Shown: positions 9,327 through 12,105 of the stretch, piece after piece
Numbering within the stretch: position 1 is the stretch's first letter
Layout: every line of letters starts with the position of its first letter
Source: Phoronis ovalis
Lineage: Eukaryota; Phoronida; Phoronidae
DNA length: 12,105 nucleotides
Reading direction: 5' to 3'
Assembly (NCBI GenBank): GCA_028565635.1
Contig: JAOXYB010047713.1
Span: forward strand, 1-12,105
Translations under genes and position numbers: made by a program
The notes under the pieces: model-generated
Told to the model about the DNA's origin: nothing
Databases searched by the model: none
The model's input: only the letters and a program-made list of their open reading frames with translations

Positions 9327-9437
9327 AATTCAACAGGGCCAATTTGTGAATTATTAACAAAGTATGGACGGCCGAGATGCACTTCACTTTGATGCCAATA
9401 TATAGGATTTTCTTTCAATTAACTGTAATGTATCTTG

Positions 9438-9446
9438 TTGCCCTAC
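9438..9446 (+). repeat. Left 9-bp target-site duplication
   Basis: TTGCCCTAC here is identical to 10054-10062. The two copies abut exactly the outer bases of the inverted repeats (TAGAC at the left and GTCTA at the right). This fixes the element ends to the base. A 9-bp duplication is the usual size for Mutator-superfamily insertion. Confidence 0.9.
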
Positions 9447-9543
9447 TAGACTTGCTCAAGTCCCTGTGAACTTTAAAAAAAAAAAATTTAATGTTTATTT
9501 CTCTTTTTTATGTGTTTTCCATCAGTGTTTTTAATTATCTCGA
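9447..9543 (+). repeat. Left terminal inverted repeat of the Mutator-like element
   Basis: It runs from TAGACTTGCTCAAGTCC through an A-rich and pyrimidine-rich middle to CATCAGTGTTTTTAATTATC and TCGA. It aligns to the reverse complement of 9952-10053 at roughly 85-90% by eye, with short indels in the A-run. Homology may resume a few bases further in: GACTTGTAAAGT at about 9542-9553 pairs with ACTTTACAAAGTC at about 9886-9898. Confidence 0.88.
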
Positions 9544-9684
9544 CTTGTAAAGTTCGCACTCTGCGACCGTAGCGCCACCTTACACCATCCTGAATTCCGG
9601 AGGGTGACGTCATCTATATCCGCCATATTGGAATTATCGTTGATCACACGTGTTATATTTTTGTTGTATATTGTTCGTTATAAA
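9544..9684 (+). promoter_or_regulatory. Captured promoter and 5' leader of the helicase fragment
   Basis: This segment is noticeably richer in G+C and CpG than its surroundings. TGACGTCA at 9605-9612 is a full CREB/ATF-type palindrome. CCGCCATATTG at 9620-9630 is the reverse complement of a YY1-type CAATATGGCGG motif, which in animals often marks the start of transcription or the 5' leader. The ATG follows 55 bases later at 9685. The order CRE, YY1-like site, ATG is that of a housekeeping-style promoter, so the transposon may have taken the promoter together with the first exon. Activity is inferred from motifs only. Confidence 0.45.
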
Positions 9685-9852
9685 ATGGATATTGAGAGAG
9701 TAATAATTGAGCATGGAATTCGTTGTGTAGGCTTCGAAGCACTGAATGAAGAGCAGCGGAAGGTTGTGGAGGCATACGCCAATGGGAATGATGTGTTTTT
9801 ATGTGCGCCAACAGGCATGGGGAAATGTCTAACTTTCGAAATTGCTATTTAA
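9685..9852 (+). pseudogene. Truncated RecQ-like DEAD/DEAH helicase N-terminus inside the transposon
   Basis: The 55-codon frame starts MDIERVIIEHGIRC and runs through GFEALNEEQRKVVEAYANG to NDVFLCAPTGMGKCLTFEIA, then ILE-TAA. The segment with FEALNEEQ resembles RecQ motif 0, and APTGMGKC is motif I (Walker A). In active helicases the Walker lysine is followed by Ser or Thr; here it is Cys, so Mg-ATP binding should be weakened. Helicase motifs Ia to VI, the RQC and HRDC regions are all missing, so a full protein of many hundreds of residues is reduced to its first few per cent. Family members usually continue EIAP plus aromatic residues. The TAA right after EIAI suggests a small deletion or base changes at this point. 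An upstream in-frame GTG at 9604 is not a plausible start. It is best read as a captured 5' gene piece, not a working gene. Confidence 0.75.
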
Positions 9853-9898
9853 ATATGATGTCACAAGGTCATGAATTATTCATATCACTTTACAAAGT

Positions 9899-9951
9899 CC
9901 CTGTGGACGGTAAACACCCAACATATATATGATAGTAAAAAAAAAAAAATT
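9899..9951 (+). other. Extra segment between right inverted repeat and captured gene
   Basis: About 53 bases (CCTGTGGACGGTAAACACCC through an A13 run) have no counterpart in the left arm. They separate the 102-bp right repeat from a short further match to the left arm at 9886-9898. The segment includes GTCCCTGTGGAC and an A-run, echoing GTCCCTGTGAAC plus A-run of the left terminus in direct orientation. It could be a local duplication of terminal sequence during capture or repair. Confidence 0.35.
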
Positions 9952-10053
9952 TCGAGATATTTAAAAACACTGATGTAAAAGACATAAAAAAGAGAATTAA
10001 ACATAATTTTTTATTTTTTTATTTTTATGTTCACAAGGACTTGAGTGAGTCTA
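9952..10053 (-). repeat. Right terminal inverted repeat of the Mutator-like element
   Basis: Starts TCGAGATATTTAAAAACACT and ends ACAAGGACTTGAGTGAGTCTA. Its reverse complement matches 9447-9543 along its whole length. The outermost bases TAGACT are identical in both arms. Confidence 0.88.
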
Positions 10054-10062
10054 TTGCCCTAC
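10054..10062 (+). repeat. Right 9-bp target-site duplication
   Basis: TTGCCCTAC is identical to 9438-9446. The perfect match, set against inverted repeats that differ at some 10-15% of positions, suggests that the arms diverged before this insertion and that the insertion itself is fairly recent. Confidence 0.9.
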
Positions 10063-10726
10063 CTAAACACCTGCAGTGATAGATAGTTTGACTGAATGAA
10101 CATTGACCTTGGTATAGTAATCTGAAGTTGTAAAAGTTTATAGTATTTCCTCTATTCCTGGAAATATATATGAAAATAAGATATGTGCTGATCACAAAAT
10201 ATTTTATTCACAGTGTTATCACCATAATTTTTTTATGCAAGCGCCTAACAAGTATAACAATACATTCTGTAGTTTATGTATGATAATTTATTTTCTAAAT
10301 TGAATTTAAAAAACAGGAAATGTCCCTGGTCTCGATTACATCTGATTTCGTCAATGTGGATAAACAAATTAAAATTTAGATTTAAATGATAAACAACTTA
10401 TAAGTAAATTTTCTTGTTATCATAAACAAGAGTAATTCACTTGTACCAAAATAAGATAATAGGGTCCATAATAAGAAGATGGTTAAATTATTTTGCTGCT
10501 TGTATTTAGGGGTAAGTTAAATTTTTCAATGTGCCAAATGTCATTAAAATTATTAGCAACTGTACAGTTTGTATGGATTCCAAATGCTGCACAAAGGGAA
10601 GGGATGAAGAATATAGCCAGAGGTTGAAATGTTTTCTCCAACTGGTAGCAACATTATTACTACACATTTGGAGTGGCATATATGGTAGTTCTGATGTGGA
10701 TTTCTTGTTAATGGTTTTGGTACCAA
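10063..10726. other. Non-coding AT-rich stretch
   Basis: No supported feature. Overlapping open frames on both strands between 10506 and 10844 run into the G-tract and inverted-repeat module that follows; neither resembles a known protein. Confidence 0.5.
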
Positions 10727-10922
10727 GGTTTGAACCTGGGAAGATTAATTCATTTTCATGTATACCGGGGGGGGGGGGTACTGGCAGGGACCCAAACCAA
10801 CTAACATCCTCTATACCAGAATAATTTTTTTTTGGGGATATCATCGATACGACTCAGAGACCTACTCCTGCGGAACCTCCCCTCAGTCATTACCATTAAG
10901 TAATCTCCCCGGGATTTGAACC
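10727..10922. repeat. Imperfect inverted-repeat module containing a G12 element terminus
   Basis: GGTTTGAACCTGGGAAGATT (from 10727) is mirrored by AAGTAATCTCCCCGGGATTT and GAACC (10898-10922), giving about 20 bp of imperfect arms around 150 bp. The reverse complement of the right arm reads GGTTCAAATCCC, close to a tRNA B-box, but no matching A-box was found at the usual distance. Inside the arms CCGGGGGGGGGGGGTACTGG (10765-10784) is the G-tract terminus seen in the elements at 6200 and 8906, without a matching C-tract end. It could be a solo terminus, a short decayed relative, or an element nested in another. Confidence 0.45.
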
Positions 10923-11930
10923 AAATAGCAGTATTGTTTCTATCCATTGGTTTTAGTCATGGAATTTCAAGAGATAGGATGGAGAAAATTCATCTCCTTT
11001 TCTCAAATTTTTCAAACTCATAAAAATTGGAACAACTATGAAGCAGAGACTTAAGCTGACATTAATTGATTTTCTCCTCACTAGAGGTCTCCTTCAAGCA
11101 AGAAAATATCTACTTGCCATTTGCATGCAGCTGAAATAACTTAATTATATATGGAAACTTGAGCCTGTCAAGGTTTTGTTAACCAGTCAGTGTAATGTTA
11201 TATTAATTTTTCAGTCATAATGGTAATTGAATGCCCTTGAGTGCATTCAAATAAAATATTTACAGGGACTTTGTTATATGTTAACTGATTGGTAGGAGAT
11301 CCCCTATGATATCAATTTAGTTACTATTGCTTTTTTGCAACCATGCATTAATTAATAACATGGCACACTGGGATGCAGCTTGTAATATATTATTGTATTA
11401 TTATATTGGTATAATAGGTTCATGGCTCAAGGAAGAAGATTCATAGGAATGTAACTTCTACCAAATAACTATGTTATTTATTATATCATATATTTATTGG
11501 AGACTACACAGGAAAGCTTACTGTATGCATAATGTGGCTGTACAGTATGCACAAATTTTGGTCCAACATTATTTGTGGTGGTCAAGTGGTAGTATTTTTT
11601 CCGTTGGCATTTTTTCTGTTTTTTCCGATGGTGATTTTCTCTGCAATCAAACTTATCACAATATTTTTAGACAACAAACCAGGAGAGTTTGAGCTCTGAC
11701 TCCTTCAAATAAAACATAGCCAGATTAGCTATATATGTAAACACATTAGAAACATTTTATGTATTTAATAATATTGAATGTGAGGGTTTCTTAGTTGTGT
11801 GATTTTTATGTAGACCTTTAGTAACCAAAGTATGACATTTAACAGCACATCTGATGCTAGCAGTTAGGTTGTATGATGCAAATGTACTGTATCAAAGCTG
11901 GTGTCTTTGTACATTGTGTAGTGTCTGTAG
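10923..11930. other. Non-coding AT-rich stretch
   Basis: No gene supported. A diverged 24-bp tandem pair with the core TTTTTTCCGNTGG is present at 11595-11642. ACAGGGACTTTGT near 11264 matches the transposon interior at about 9892 in inverted orientation, but over only 13 bp. Confidence 0.5.
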
Positions 11931-12000
11931 CCTTGTGAATCACAAAACCTGCTAATTACACCCAGAAAAATTATATATCACTTTACCGCCTGTGTTCCAG
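11931..12000 (+). other. Possible exon ending at a strong donor
   Basis: GTTCCAG|GTGAGC at 12000/12001 is a near-consensus 5' splice site. Two acceptors are possible: TGTCTGTAG ending 11930, with one open frame (PCESQNLLITPRKIIYHFTA), and TTACACCCAG ending 11965, which gives a 35-bp exon open in other frames (for example KLYITLPPVFQ). Neither peptide is recognised. It may belong to the plus-strand gene at the left of the window or be chance. Confidence 0.15.
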
Positions 12001-12079
12001 GTGAGCATTTTATTAGTAAGAATCCATACATCTTGTATCTGGCCTGTTGTCCTTTTCCCTCTTATCTTATCTAGCTTAG

Positions 12080-12105
12080 TGTAATTGTATATACACATAT
12101 ATATA
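12080..12105. repeat. TA-rich simple sequence at the window edge
   Basis: GTATATACACATATATATA is a short alternating purine-pyrimidine run. It is cut by the window end. Confidence 0.5.

Larger units (their letters stand above)
9447..10053 (+). mobile_element. 607-bp Mutator-like element carrying a host helicase gene fragment (Pack-MULE type)
   Basis: The element has long terminal inverted repeats (about 97 bp at the left, 102 bp at the right) and a perfect 9-bp target duplication. It contains no transposase of its own, so it would need enzyme supplied by an autonomous relative elsewhere. Between the repeats lie about 400 bp that look like host gene sequence: a GC-richer leader, an ATG, and a RecQ-like helicase N-terminus. 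Long inverted repeats, 8-11 bp duplications and captured gene pieces together define Pack-MULEs, best known from plants. MuDR, Phantom and Rehavkus branches of the superfamily exist in animals. Family assignment rests on architecture, because no transposase can be compared. Confidence 0.8.

Noticed and set aside
10506-10844. Minus-strand 112-codon and plus-strand 97-codon open frames
   Set aside because: They overlap each other and run through the G12 tract and inverted-repeat arm; the proline/glycine runs are homopolymer translations.
10911-10922. tRNA gene suggested by GGTTCAAATCCC on the minus strand
   Set aside because: No A-box at the expected distance and no cloverleaf could be drawn around it.
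11264-11276. ACAGGGACTTTGT, inverted match to the Mutator-like element interior
   Set aside because: About one 13-bp match is expected by chance in a window this size, and no inverted repeat or duplication surrounds it.

Overview
The window looks like AT-rich animal nuclear DNA, most likely from a marine invertebrate. It has short exon-like islands in long non-coding stretches, canonical splice sites, no bacterial-style gene packing, and several cut-and-paste DNA transposon remnants. A lophotrochozoan or similar bilaterian is a guess from the style of the repeats and from the helicase fragment; nothing here fixes the species.

Left half (1-6543). Two plus-strand exon candidates are visible, at 855-1008 and 5515-5624. 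The first encodes a basic and proline-rich linker beginning KWLTNPVRKFS, which resembles the linker after the first GEF module of Trio/Kalirin Rho GEFs. An in-phase alternative donor at 982/983 joins the first exon to the second without a frame break. The second exon ends at a TAA that overlaps an AATAAA, so it may be an alternative 3' terminal exon. The 4.5 kb between them shows no other convincing gene. Two inverted copies of one 32-33 bp-monomer repeat element (about 1-309 and 6200-6543) bracket both exons.

Middle (6544-8905). No gene could be supported. It holds one extended fold-back (7361-7493) and AT-rich simple sequence.

Right half (8906-12105). A 421-bp element with a G-tract start and C-tract end (8906-9326) carries about nine degenerate copies of a TTTACCACAGGGTAT-like motif. 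Just downstream is a complete 607-bp transposon (9447-10053) with roughly 100-bp terminal inverted repeats and a perfect 9-bp target duplication (TTGCCCTAC). Inside it is the 5' end of a RecQ-like helicase gene: a plausible promoter/leader with a TGACGTCA box and a YY1-like motif, an ATG, and coding sequence as far as a Walker A motif. This architecture matches a Mutator-like element that captured host gene sequence, that is, a Pack-MULE in an animal. A further G-tract terminus lies at 10765, inside an imperfect inverted repeat. The last 1.2 kb is mostly featureless, apart from a strong donor-like site at 12000/12001.

There is no operon or pathway here. The biology is a host gene with large introns, plus transposon families that share termini but differ inside, and one element that has mobilised part of a host gene.
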